This document shows, one piece after another, positions 37,408-48,464 of a DNA stretch of 64,000 bases; position 1 is the first letter of the stretch; every line of letters starts with the position of its first letter. The stretch is taken from the NCBI GenBank assembly GCA_018350325.1, contig JAEVLN010000019.1, positions 744,001-808,000 of the forward strand. Reading direction: 5' to 3'. The stretch is from Globodera rostochiensis (lineage: Eukaryota; Nematoda; Chromadorea; Rhabditida; Heteroderidae). Under the pieces are notes generated by a model. It was not told the origin of the DNA and did not search any database. It worked only from the letters and a program-made list of their open reading frames with translations. Position numbers and translations under genes: made by a program.

Positions 37408-39127
37408 TTATGCTTGCGTCTTTGCCTGTTTCATTGCAATCGTCGGCTGCTGCGGTGCCATCGCCATTCCGGCACCGCCTCTGTTCATCGCCATTTCCCC
37501 ACCATTGGTCACCGTCGCTGCGTGTGCTTTTGCCGGCTGTTTCATGCCACGAGCGGTGCGCGCTGCTGCCTTCAGCTGAAGTGCCATTGACTGGCCAAAG
37601 TAACTGCCGCCAGTGCCGCCGCCGGTGGTGCCGCCGCCGGTGGTGCCACCGCCGCCGGAGGAGCCGCCGCCGCCCTCAGTGGCGCCTCCAGTGCTGGGAG
37701 GAACCTCCGCAGCGCCGCCACCTCCGGATGTTCCGCCACCGCCTGTCGAGGCACGGTTTGGGCAAGGACAGCTAATAGTTGAGATCATTTTTTTTCTTTT
37801 ACATTTTGTTTTCTTTTACTATTTGCCATCGCCGCTTGTCGTTCCGGATTGTCCGTCTTGGCCAGGCTGTCCATCGCCGCCAGGAGGCCCAGGCGGTCCG
37901 GGAGGCCCACTGGGTCCAGGAGGGCCGGAAGGAGCTGAACCGCCACCTTGGCCGGGCTGTCCTGGCTGACCCGGACCTCCCGGTGGGCCTGGAGGTCCCT
38001 TTGGTCCGGGCTAAAATATATTTTGAAAATATAAGGGAGGATAAAATGGTTTCGACCTGTCCAACACATTGCCCGCCTCCCGCAGCACCTCCACCACTTC
38101 CGCCACCTCCACCACCACCAGCACCGTATTGACGACGAAGTCGGGAGCCGCCGTACCCAGTGCTACCACCGCCAGGCGACGGCGCAGCCCCGCCGCCGCT
38201 AGTGCCAACTTGTCCTTCTCCTCCTCCTCCTCCACCAGTGCAACCGCCAGGGTTTCCGGGCGGGCCGGGAGGTCCAGAACCTCCAGGAGACCCGGGCGGT
38301 CCGGAATCTCCAGGTGGGCCTGGCGGACCTGCAAATTTTAGACGGTATAAATATAGTATTGGATTTTCAGTTTTCTTCATTCAAAAAGTAAAAAAAAACT
38401 GACCAGGTTGTGCTCCACCTCCTCCACTGCCAGGCTGTCCTGATTGTCCATCGGATCCGGGTGGGCCAGCATCTCCGGCTGGACCTGGCGATCCAGGCGG
38501 ACCACCAGGACAAGCAGGGCAAGCTCCGCCACCGGGGCATGGTGGTCCAGGTGTTCCGGCATCTCCGGGCCCTCCTGGCTGTCCAGGACCTCCGGGTTGT
38601 CCAGGCGCTCCTGGCTGTCCGGGAGGCCCTGGTGGGCCGGCGGGGCACGCGGCAGCGCCCGTCCCAGATGTCCCTGCCTTGGCATAACCTCCGCCGCCTC
38701 CACTGCCCCCACCTCCGCCGCCGCCTTTTTTCGCGTTGCCGCCTCCACCGCCTCCTCCTCCCGCTCCGCTTGCGTATCCGCCTCCCCCGCCCCCACTTCC
38801 GCCTGAAGCGTAGGAACGTCGTTCGCGGATCATCTCGAGAAAGTCGCGGCCAAGTGCCGAAGCCTGCACGTTTCCTCCGACCATTTGGATTTGGACCGCC
38901 TGCATTTGGGACCAGGCGTCGTTGGCGAGCACTTTGAACTCGTCCAAGTCCTCGATGATCTCGTCATACATGTTGTTGATGTCCTTGAAAGTCAGAAATT
39001 CGATTTGGTGCGAAAGCGAGATTTATTTCACTCTGAAGATGAGTCCAATTGTTGCCAAGGAGACAACCACCATGGACGCCGTTATGCCCGACGCCAGTCG
39101 GATCATCAGCTGTTTGGCCTCCGACAT
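37408..39127 (-). CDS. Cuticle collagen with long Gly-rich inserts
   Basis: Five exons: 39127-39032, 38983-38404, 38328-38057, 38010-37820 and 37771-37408. The N-terminus has a nematode cuticle collagen leader: a hydrophobic segment (ITASMVVVSLATIGLIF), then DINNMYDEIIEDLDEFK and a furin-like RERR site near residue 80. Gly-rich blocks (GGYASGAGGGGGG) come first. Several Gly-X-Y runs follow, with Cys-containing interruptions (GPPCPGGGACPACPGG), and then the classic exon-joined GDGKYCPCPNR motif. A non-collagenous C-tail is rich in Ala, Met and Gln (AKAHAATVTNGGEMAMNRGG). The protein would be secreted by hypodermis and crosslinked into the cuticle. The first intron uses a TTTCAAG acceptor. The Gly-rich inserts make it longer than typical 300-aa cuticle collagens and recall the blister/roller class, but no orthologue is assigned. 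The GC-rich open frames on the other strand are shadows. Confidence 0.9.
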
Positions 39128-39203
39128 GATCTGTAATCACTGCTGGAGACTGCTTGCTTGGTGAGTACGTTTCAGTGAAATGCTTTGGACACATTGCGCC
39201 CGC

Positions 39204-39211
39204 CTTTTATA
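39204..39211 (-). promoter_or_regulatory. TATA box (TATAAAAG) of the collagen gene
   Basis: The minus strand reads GCTATAAAAGGC about 77 bp upstream of the collagen start codon at 39127. The second collagen has the same box with the same flank (TATAAAAGGC), consistent with strong stage-regulated collagen promoters. Confidence 0.7.
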
Positions 39212-39844
39212 GCATTTACTCAGCGGAACGAAGACTGAAACAACAACGACGGGGGGGGGGGGGGGCAAATGTTTCCCCCTGGGGGCTTTTTGTCAGCGAC
39301 CACCGTTTCATTTAATGGACATAAGAAAGAAGCTGATTGATCAATTCGTGATCAATGATTAATCTCATCGAATTCGAACTGGACGAAATTCGGGACAATG
39401 CGCAAAAGGGAATGATTGCATGGGAATTGAGAACCCCCCACGAAAAAATGAAATTAGGAGAGGGAGGGGGGGGGGGATTAGCCTTTCATTCATTGGGGCA
39501 AAACGAACGTGCAGAACCCGTAAACGAAGGAACCGCCGACCAATCCGAGGCGTTGGGGACAAAAAGCATTTTTTCGGGCAAATCAATGCGTTTATGTGCA
39601 AGTGATGGGGACGATTGTGAACAAAGATGAGGGGGGGGGGAAGGAATTCGGGTGGAACTGCAGCCGATGTGAGGACGAATTGGCCATCTTTGCATTGTGT
39701 GAAACGCGCTTACATTTTCGTTACATTAAAAAGGCAAATTCCCCCGGGGGGGGGGGAAATTTATGCAATGGAAAATGTAATGAAGAAAGGAATAACGAAA
39801 TGAATTGATAGCCCAAAAAGTTTCCAAATTTACATCCAAAACGA
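39212..39844. other. Intergenic with poly-G tracts
   Basis: Contains a 15-G run (39251-39265) and further G runs near 39468, 39631 and 39747. Open frames here run through the homopolymers and have no domain. No gene is supported. Confidence 0.55.
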
Positions 39845-40405
39845 TCACTGCACTTTGTCTTCCGTCTCAACTGTTCGGCGTTCGTAGTGCAAAGTGATGT
39901 CCATCGTCGCCTTCATTCGTCCGTCCGGACTCCGTTCGTAATGAACGCGTGGGCCCGCCGGGCTCGACGAAGCACCCTCAAAACAAAAAGCCCTTAAGCT
40001 CCTCGGTCTTCCACGGCACACAAAAATGCCGAATCTGCTGCGCCTTTGGAATAAACAAACCTTGATGGACTGCTTGAGCAACAGTACTTCTTCCGCTCCT
40101 TCTTTGCTGTCCTTCTGTTTGTGCTCATTTTGTTTCGAATTTTGCTGATCATAATTATCTCCTCCTTCTACCCTCCCTCCTTTTTGCCCTCCTTCAACGG
40201 AATGTTCCCCATGATCATCATCGGTTGTAAGCGCCGTATTTAGTGCTTCGTCATTATTTTGATCATCAGTCATGGCGAGTTCGTCGTTGACCCAATGACC
40301 CGTCATGATCAGAGCGTACAGAACGCAGCCCGAAGCGAACAACAACAGACACGACCCGAACACAACCCATTTGGAATTCATTTTGCTGGTCATATCTTTG
40401 TCCAA
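39845..40405 (-). CDS. Small single-pass membrane protein, unknown
   Basis: An open frame starting MDKDMTSKMNSKW has one clear transmembrane helix at about residues 14-35 (VVFGSCLLLFASGCVLYALI), then an acidic Asn/Gln/Glu-rich region (DDQNNDEALN, EHSVEGGQKG). The C-terminal end reads VHYERSPDGRMKATMDITLHYERR. The stretch from about 40055 down to 39976 may be an intron (donor after SIK, acceptor before GASSSPAG), since it interrupts otherwise similar composition; both versions stay open. The likely topology is a short cytosolic N-terminus and an extracellular tail. I do not recognise a family. Some nematode membrane neuropeptide-like proteins look similar, but that is speculation. Confidence 0.5.
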   Translation of the reverse strand: MDKDMTSKMNSKWVVFGSCLLLFASGCVLYALIMTGHWVNDELAMTDDQNNDEALNTALTTDDDHGEHSVEGGQKGGRVEGGDNYDQQNSKQNEHKQKDSKEGAEEVLLLKQSIKVCLFQRRSRFGIFVCRGRPRSLRAFCFEGASSSPAGPRVHYERSPDGRMKATMDITLHYERRTVETEDKVQ

Positions 40406-40995
40406 TGCTCAGACTTATACAAATTCTAATTTTATTTAGTGTGTTTTAACAGCCAATTGGTGGTATTTGGAAGGAAAAAAATAACAAAAATAATTTGAAA
40501 ATTGGAGTAAAATGAAAAGGCAAAAAAAGCTATTGGGTGAATGGATAAATGAAGATGATGAAATCAATTAACGGGGGGAAGGAGAAGCTGCGCGAGAAGG
40601 GCGGGGGCGGGGGAGGGGGATGAATGCGCAGGTGACGCCATTGCCAACAAACTGAAGGCATGCCAACCTTATCACCACGCCCTTCCCCTCCCATAAGCCA
40701 AAACGATGCAAACAAAGCATTGACTACCTCTCTAAACATTGGAATAAAACAATGTAAAACATTGGTGTAGACGCCAAAAGATCAGTGATTCAATTACCAA
40801 AAATTTCAGTTTTGTGATATCGGTCGACTCTAAAGGCAATGGCCCCCGCGGCTTCTTGGTGCCGTACATCAACGACGACTTATGGTGGAGTCGTACCTCG
40901 GATGGTGACGGGAAAGCTGGAGGACATGCGAATTGGGCCAAATTAATTTGAGGGATTTTCTATTTTGACAGTGTGGCGAAAAAGCCCCCCCCCCC
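40406..40995. other. Intergenic, nothing recognised
   Basis: AT-rich with a pyrimidine-rich patch (40680-40695). A minus-strand frame at 40941-40800 (VRLHHKSSLMYGTKKPRGP) might be a first exon, but no continuation was found. Confidence 0.4.
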
Positions 40996-41690
40996 TATGG
41001 TTTGTCAACTTTGAGGGGCTATAACTTTCTTCATAGTGGTTTCTGGCGTTTTTGCAGATTCGTAATCAGCTCGACGAGAGGAGTTAAATGGTTTTATAAT
41101 TTATGCATTTCGGAGCGAGACACAAATAAAATAGTTTTTTGGCTACTGGTCCGAGTGTCGAAAGGGTTTTGAGCGTCGAATGCTTTATAACTTTCTACAA
41201 CCTAAACCTATTAGGTCGAACATTATACCAAATGAAAGCTCTCGATGAGGAGAAGCAATTAATAAGCAAAAACTAAGCGATCTGATAATTATGAAAAAAG
41301 TTATGGCGAAAACCTCCAAAAATGGCCATTTTTGGAGTTTTCCCTTTTTTTGGCTATAACTTTTTTAAGCACTGTCCAATCACTTAGCTTTAACTTAATG
41401 ATAACTCTAACTCATCGCAAGCTTTCATTTGGTATAATGTTCGACCTAATCAGTTTAGGTTGAAGAAAGTTACAACACTTTCGACACTCGGACCATTCGA
41501 CACTCGGATCGGAAGCGAGTTTTGGCTTTTCTTATTTTAAAAATTTAAAAATACGGTAATTTTTTGAGTTGGCATTATGCCATTTCTTTCTGATGAGAAC
41601 AATACAAAAACAATAACCAATAAATATATTTTGTTGTTTGACATTGATGGATAAATGCAGGGCAAGCTCTCCCTTTCCTTTTAAAAAGTT
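40996..41690. mobile_element. Foldback/MITE-like element
   Basis: The core is a roughly 340-bp imperfect inverted repeat centred near 41325 on a perfect 24-bp palindrome (41314-41337, core AAAAATGGCCATTTTT). The arms share TCCGAGTGTCGA (41150) with TCGACACTCGGA (41481), and GGTCGAACATTATACCAAAT (41213) with its complement near 41430. It is flanked by TATGGTTTGTCAACTTTGAG (40996) and TTTGTTGTTTGACATTGATG (41631). Both flanks recur at 62330 and 62490 without the hairpin, as expected for a mobile, non-autonomous family with internal deletions. No transposase is present. Confidence 0.65.
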
Positions 41691-41750
41691 TTTTTTAAAG
41701 ATTCGGACTCAAATACATTTCTTTAAAAAAACTATTGGCCACCCTGCGTA

Positions 41751-44344
41751 ATGGACTCCTCCTCTGCTGGTAACTTTGTCTGCAAAATTTGTTTTGAGGT
41801 ATTTTGGAAATAAAAGAAGAAGCAAAGCTTAACAATCCGCTGTTTTTAGCCCTTCTCGCGCGATCAGCGCCATCCCATTTCACTCAACTGCGGGCATACA
41901 TTTTGCATATGCTGCGTTAAACAACTCGGTCGCAATGGCAGTTCAATTTTTTGTGGACTTTGTCGCAGGAACACATATTTTGATTATCGTCTGCTTGGAA
42001 AGAACGTCACTTTGATAGGTTCTGTTCGTATTTTAACTCAAATTACACAGTTTTTTTAGACCTTCTTGAATTCGCCAACCTTTTGGCTGATGATGGCCCC
42101 GGCGAAGTTAGTGAAGTGGAACCATCAGCGCCATGGCAAGGACCTAACCGTTTCATATCCAGGTTTGGGTTGTGTTTGTTGAATGAAGTCAATCATTTAC
42201 TTTAATGTTAATTTAAATTGTTTTATGGCACTTGTTTGCTATGGAGTAGTACAGAGGTCGAGATAGGGTTTGCAAAACCATAAGGGGGATCCTTGCTTTC
42301 TAATAAAATTGGTTTTTTCTAAAATTTTAACCGAGTCAAAAACGCTTTTTTGGGGATTCGTCGCAAAAAATAATATAAAAAGTAGGATTTCTAACATAAT
42401 TTGAGAAAAAAAAATTTAAGATGAAAACCAGTCGTGTCTCTCCTATGGAGTTGCGACCGCGCGCGTTAAAATCCTCGGCCCTTAAACTAAAGATTTGATC
42501 TGGCGATCACATTGCTTTTATCTATTTAGTTCAGTCGCACCCACCAAATCCAAAACCTCTTTTTTAGTAGTCAATTGACCGTGTTTCTCGATCGCCTCGC
42601 AGACCTTCGCGCCAATGTCCGTCAATTTCTCCCATCTACTCAGTGGAATCATTTCGACGAACAATTGGACGGAATTCGCAGCACATTCAGCACCATCGAA
42701 AACAAACTCCGAGAAGCCGGCGACTTATTTACTTCACAGGATGGGAAGGTTTGAGGGAGGGGAGGGGGTGGGAAGTTCTTTGACGGCGCTATCGCATCAC
42801 ATTAAATTAGAGGCGAAAAGGACATAACGTTTAGGTCTTCTGAAAATTTATTACCTACTGGCTTTGTTTTGTTTTAATTAATCCGATTTTGCTACTTCCA
42901 GCTAGAACAACTCGAAAACAAATTCCAACGCACAATGGCCGAACAATATCAGCAGAGCACGTCTAATCATAATCAAAGTTTGGTTCGGATCCCATGGGCC
43001 CTCAGGTAAATAAATGATAGAATTTTTGTTCTTTAACGCGATGGTCCAATTAGTACGTATTATTCCAGGGGTGTGAATGCTTTCCGTCTGAGCGTCTAAG
43101 GAATTTTCAAATAATGCAAATTTTTAAAGAATTCTGCTTCACTTTAGGGGGGGGGGGGTGTCGATAGGCGCCCGAGAAAATTTTGACTCCATTGGTTGAG
43201 TGATTTGCAACCCAAATAAGGTAATTTTTTAAGCTTTTTTGGAATCGGGAGGTTCGGCGGCGCCGATAGACGCCGCCGGAAATTTTGATTATGTTAGAAA
43301 ATCCCCCCTCCCCCCCGGGATACGTGCCTGCACTATTTTATACGATATTATTTCAACATTTTAGCGATGAATCCGGTGACGACGACGTCCTCGCTTTGTT
43401 GAGAACAAATACGCGTAATCCGGTAACCATTTATACATTAATGGCATTTTTTAAAGTTTTGGTCTGGCTTAGTCAATGATTGTCTACAATTAAGACCAGA
43501 CACCCAAGCAGAAGACGGGCACGAACGGCGCGGCACAGACGTCACAACAACAACAACAACCGGCAAAACAACAACAACGGCAGCAGCGAGTTCTACAATT
43601 TTGGGCAACAACTTCGAATGAACGGCAGCAATTTGGAGTTTGACTCTTGGGGCATTATGGGGAACGACGCTTGGGATCAGTCTGCACAGAGCATTGGCAC
43701 ATACGATTTGGTAGGTTTGGATGGTCTCACTGAACAACAGGCGGTGGACAATGACGAGGGTGATGAAGACGACGCCGACACTTTCTGGTGGGTTAAGCCG
43801 GGGGTGACTGTGTTCGAGCACGCGCTAACACAACCGCATTTAGGAGCATTGAAAGCGCACTTAACCCCTCGCCTCCCACTGAATCCTTGGAACTTCTTGA
43901 TCAGCAAAATGTTCGTAATTTAGAGTTATTGCGTTGTGCTTAAATAATTGCGTATTTTCCTCGCCAACCTTTTTAATTTTAGGACATTGAGCCTTTGCCG
44001 ATGACCTCTGAGCCTTTGCCGATGACCTCTGAGCCTTTGCCGATGACCTCTGAGCCCTTGCCGACGTCCTCTGAGCTCTTGCCGACGTCCTTTGAGCCCT
44101 TGCCGACGTCCTTTGAGCCCTTGCCGACGTCCTCTGAGCCCTTGCCGACTTCCCCACTTGCGCATGTTGCAACAGCACATTCTTCGATCGACCATAAACG
44201 GAAGGTAGTCGTAATTTTGTAACGTCGTTTATCGCAACAGTAATTATTTTTCAGCGGTTGCCGGTATCTCCCAAACATGTAGTGAAGTTGCGCGGTTCCG
44301 CTGTTGTCATTCGAGTTGGGTGTAGCAAGAATTCATCCTCCTAA
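41751..44344 (+). CDS. RING-finger protein (probable E3) with heptad repeat tail
   Basis: Reconstructed from small exons: 41751-41798, 41850-42018, 42060-42162, 42568-42748, 42902-43005, 43365-43422, 43495-43787, 43844-~43910, 43983-44214 and 44255-44344; phases agree up to exon 8. Exons 1-2 encode a C3HC4 RING: CKIC, then LNCGHTFCICC and FCGLC. A helical, Gln/Asn-rich middle follows (KFQRTMAEQYQQS), then a basic stretch and NNNNN/QNNNNG runs, an acidic segment (DNDEGDEDDADTFW), and eight 7-residue repeats of the EPLPMTS/EPLPTSS type. The family usually transfers ubiquitin from an E2. Exon 7 uses an AAG acceptor; an alternative CAG 6 bp downstream would give a Gln-rich frame ending in a stop near 43640. 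If the last two exons are not joined, the protein ends at 43943. Confidence 0.65.
43989..44156 (+). repeat. Coding 21-bp tandem repeat, 8 units
   Basis: Eight units encode EPLPMTS (x3), EPLPTSS, ELLPTSF, EPLPTSF, EPLPTSS and EPLPTSP. The unit is a multiple of three and open on the reverse strand too (ARAQRTS), which produces false antisense ORFs. The repeat is Pro/Ser/Thr-rich and probably disordered. Confidence 0.9.
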
Positions 44345-44553
44345 TCTTTTGCCCAATCTTGGTTTTAGTCATTCGACGTTTTGATCATATTTTGTCCGAT
44401 CAGTTCCGATTTGTTCTATCCGATGGTTTTTTTTGTTGGAAAAAGTGATTCATTGGCGTACAATATTATTGTCAATTTATTTAAACTCGGAGCTTCCAGC
44501 ATATGTTTAGACAAAATCTCCCGCATTAAAAAACTTGGATTAGCTCCCTCCAT

Positions 44554-46609
44554 TCATTGACAATCGCCCCACATTTCCCCGATTTCGTCCCCCTCAGCGT
44601 CCGCTTCTTGTAAAGCACCGGCGTTCGTGTTTTCCGATAGAATGGTCGCCGAAGTTGCCGTTGCGGCAATTGTGCCGTCCATTTTTAAGAACTCTAAAAT
44701 GGAATCCGCATGGGAAGTGACGTTGGTGAAGTCCTTAAAGAGAGAAATTTGGAGGCGATTTCGTCCTTTTTTCACCTGAGTCAGAGGGGACTCTGAACCC
44801 TGGCGTAGCTGCAAACAGTCAGAGCCCGACGAAAGCACTCCGAGAAGAAACCAACGCCTGCGCCCGGTGCCGTCCTCAAAATTGCCAACCAATCCGCCGC
44901 CACTGTCCCCCTGAACAAAACGAAGTATCCAACGCGGGACGACGGAGCAGTCAGGACACCACCGACAATGCCATAAGTTTTTCTTAGCCAACCAACAACT
45001 AGTTTATGTTCAAAAGCTAGAAGTCTGTGAAAGAATTTACCGAGACTCGGGATTAAAACAGGGTCTCTCATTCCCCCCTCCCCTCGAGACTCGGGATTAA
45101 AACGGGATCTCTCATTCCCCCCCCCCCCCCTCTCGGGATTAAAACAGGGTCTCTCATTCCCCCCCCCCCCCTCGAGACTCGGGATTAAAACGGGATCTCT
45201 CATTCCCCCCCCCCCTCTCGGGATTAAAACAGGGTCTCTCATTCCCCCCCCCCTCGAGACTCGGAATTGATCGGGATTAAAACAGGGTCTCTCATTTCCC
45301 CCCCTCTCCCACCCACCCTACACGAATCCTTGTCTCTCGTTTCCATCGTACACAATTTGTCATCCGAAAAGTCGCCGAGGCCTTCCTCCTCCACCAGTTC
45401 CCGCTTGAGTGCGCACGCCTCGTGTGTCCAAATGTTCGGCATCTCCAGCACTTGCAGCTTCGAGGGCTGCTGATTGTTTGCTTCAATTGTTGTTTTTGTT
45501 TAAAAATTAAGAAAAAAGGAAAAAAATTACGAGAGCTTCCCCATCCGGTCATTTGGACTGGCAATGTCAAGTTGTCCGCCGATGTCTGTGTCCAATAAAA
45601 GTTGTCCTGGAGATTGTGCATGAAGGGCAGGCACTGAACAACAAAAGGAGAACGATTAAACTCAAATGTTGCGGCGTGTCACAATATGATTGGCCAATGC
45701 GGCGGGCACGGCGTTGCCAACCTCTCTGTCCACGTCCAATTCGAGAACAATAAAATCATCCAAAATTATCAAACTTTTGAAAATTCCTTACATAATCGAA
45801 AACTAACCGCTTGCGCATTTTTTCTGGCAAAAATCTGATTTCATTGCGCTAAAAATGTTAATTTAATAATATATTTTTTAATTGATTTTTGTTGGCACTT
45901 TTTGACACGGAATTCGCGCTGCGTTTTCGGTGACATGCACTGCGGATCGGTGTGCCCCGACAAGCAAACGGACCCAATGTAAACGGACATTTGCTGCCGA
46001 ATTTGCTCAACGTCCATAAATCCTTGGATTTGTCTGTTTTATGTAAAATTAAATTAAATTATTCTGTCGAAGTTCAAAAATTGGACAGTGCCGCGCCCAC
46101 TTGCACATTTCGTCGGTTTTGGCGTCGTCCGCATTTATAAATGAGTCGGTAAAACAAAGCTTGTTGACGGCTCCATTGAACATGCAATGCGCGGCCGTGA
46201 TGACGTGTCGTTTGGAGATCAAAGTGCCCGCACACCAGTAAACAGCTTAGTGAATTGTGAGTATGGCATTTTGTGTTTAATTTGAATATATTTTAAATTA
46301 TTCTGGACCAATGGCATTTTGTGTTTAATTTGAATATATTTTAACTTAATTCTGTACCAATGAAATAGAATTTAAGCGTATAATTAAATCATTTTGTTGT
46401 TTACCGCCTCTGTCACCCTTTTGGCGAAAGATGGCCGCCGTCCATGGCGAAGTGCCCTCCTGAACGTCTTGCCCTCCCATTATTTTGTTTACTCGCCCAT
46501 CGCCTCTGGCGCGGAAGCGTTTGGCTCTTCGTTTGTGTTTTTGTTCCGTTTCGACCTCGAGAAAACGCCCGCAACGGACGGAATCTTCACAATTGGGGGA
46601 TGACGGCAT
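44554..46609 (-). CDS. Trypsin-like serine protease (S1 family)
   Basis: The catalytic triad regions are all visible. The activation site is KIMGGQDVQEGTSPW (about 46466-46510). The His motif is HVITAAHC (near 46180). The Asp region is DDFIVLELD (about 45720-45750), followed by PVQMTGWGSS. The Ser motif is CRGDSGGGL, assembled over the intron 44911-45316. The protein ends LFKDFTNVTSHADSILEFL and a long acidic tail before the stop at 44554. A basic KHKRRAKR stretch precedes the catalytic domain and could be a propeptide cleavage region. The ATG at 46609 (MPSSPN) lacks a signal peptide; an upstream exon near 47004-46940 (MSTKILKFQQ followed by YFCFGLILCG) might supply one, but the link is unproven. 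Exons 45633-45531 and 45480-45317 fit in phase only with an AAG acceptor at 45481. Substrate preference cannot be read. It could be digestive or a developmental enzyme. Confidence 0.85.
45043..45300. repeat. Intronic tandem repeat, six ~40-45 bp units with poly-C
   Basis: Units read (GAGACT)CGGGATTAAAACAGGGTCTCTCATT and end in 6-14 Cs. Two variants (AACAGGGTCT and AACGGGATCT) alternate. The array sits inside the protease intron just before the exon holding the catalytic Ser. Confidence 0.85.
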
Positions 46610-48464
46610 TTTCAATCGACAAAAATGCAAAAGCGAACGGATTAACTACCGTAACCGAAACCTTGGCTTCTACCAATTAACCCAGACACAACAATCCCCA
46701 AAATTTCTTGATGCTATCAATCGAATTGGCATTTTTTAATTATTTAAACTGAGAAAATATCCAATTTTGGCATTTCACCAGCCGTTGGAACAGACCATTT
46801 GCACAAATTACAAATTACCGTAGGTCGCCGATTTATCGGTCCATTCGTTTGGCGCGTAATTCTCTTTAGCGCCGCTTTTTGTAATAATTGAGCCAACTTA
46901 AAATTTAATTGCATTTGGAGAAAAAAAAATAAAAATAATTTACCACATAAAATCAATCCAAAACAAAAATATTTCTGTTGGAACTTTAAAATTTTGGTCG
47001 ACATAAAATTGTCAGATTTTATTGAAATATATAAATAATGGAAAAGCGATTTGAGTGGACGGGACGGGACGGCCGGGCCCTATCAATCGCTTTCAGTGAA
47101 TGATTCAACCGAACATTCGTCCGCAAAGTCCGTCCGTTTTGTCCATAAATAATAATTAATAATATTAATAATAATATTTAACATTTAAAAGTTGAATATT
47201 TTTTATTTAAACCATTTTTAACATTTTTACATAAAGACCATTCATTTATTATTCATTTCCTTTTACGTTTCCGATTATTTTTTAAGACAGAAAGCCCCAA
47301 ATTGTCCGGAAGCGGCACGCATTTTAATTAATTTTAAATGGTAAAAGCAATCAATTAACATTAATTGTTCAATTCGTCGGATTCGTCTCCGAGACTTTGG
47401 ACCCGTAACCGATGGACCCCCAATTTATTGTGCAGTCCCGCAACGTCAATTTCCGGTCCTCGAGATTAATTAGGTAACTCCAATTTTAATTGATTATTGA
47501 GCCACCAAAAAACCTTTCAAAATTGGGGGAAGGGCCACGCCTTGGCCAACCTCTGATTTTCGGTTTTCGCTTTTACACTTTTTGTGTCCTTCACACATAC
47601 GCAAAATGTGAGTGATCATTTGCAAAATGAAAATGATCCCTCAAAATAGAGACCCCCCCCCCCAAAGAATGCATTTCATCTCCGTCAGATCACTCCGCCA
47701 AATTGTAATTTTTCTGATTATTAGGGAGACGTTCCACCCTAATGATCGGTCCGTCCGTCCGTCGCCTTCGCTAATGAGGGAGGCCCCCGGGCGTTTTTTA
47801 TTGGTGCAAAGCTTTGGACAATTCTGTTGTTTAGCAATTTTAACGGCTGACGTAAACGAAAGTGGCCTAATTGCGCAAATGAAATGGAAACGAACACAAA
47901 AAAGGGATGAAAACAAATAATTATCTCCCAAAGTCGGAGTATAATATCCAATTAATCATTTTGAATGCTAATTGATTTTGCTTAATTCGGTAAGTTAACA
48001 ACGATAATAAGGGAATGAAGTCATTTGGAATAATTAGGCTAAAACTGCTTTCCAATAAGCCTTTTCTGGATGCTGCTAATTTGTAAGTTGTCATGCTATT
48101 CATAATAAGTAATCTGATCGATCAGATATTAAAAGAAACTTTTAATCCGATCGGATTTTGAACTTTCGGACTTAATTTCCATTTGCTCTTATTTGTTAGC
48201 TGCATTTCTTTATTGTATTCACATCATTTAAAAAGCTTTATCGCGATGCTACCTTTTATTTGCTGATGTTTGGCAAAATTTGCGGGTAGTGATCACTGAT
48301 CGCTTTTCATTGGGCGGCAGTTCGGAGAGGGGATAAATTTGGTTGAATTGGGAAAACTACAAAAAATAAGAACAAAGAGGACACCGGAAAGTGTGGGATG
48401 GAAAGGGGGAGGGGAGTGACTGTTCTTCTTCCAACTCTTCTGCTTCTGTTCTGTTGGACACTTT
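46610..48464. other. Intergenic, AT-rich; possible protease 5' exon only
   Basis: Apart from the possible signal-peptide exon (46940-47004, minus strand), I see no coding signal. The region includes an AAT/TTA microsatellite-like tract (47147-47185) and a 10-C run near 47654. Confidence 0.55.

Noticed and set aside
37389..38937. Plus-strand Pro/Arg-rich ORFs over the collagen
   Set aside because: They are antisense shadows of Gly-X-Y coding on the minus strand, which has the collagen leader, furin site, splice sites and TATA box.
39355..39808. Overlapping ORFs through poly-G tracts
   Set aside because: All depend on reading through homopolymers as poly-Gly; no conserved motif or splice context.
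43861..44195. Minus-strand repeat ORF (ARAQRTS units)
   Set aside because: Antisense reading of the 21-bp repeat in the RING gene, whose plus-strand exons have phase-compatible splice sites.
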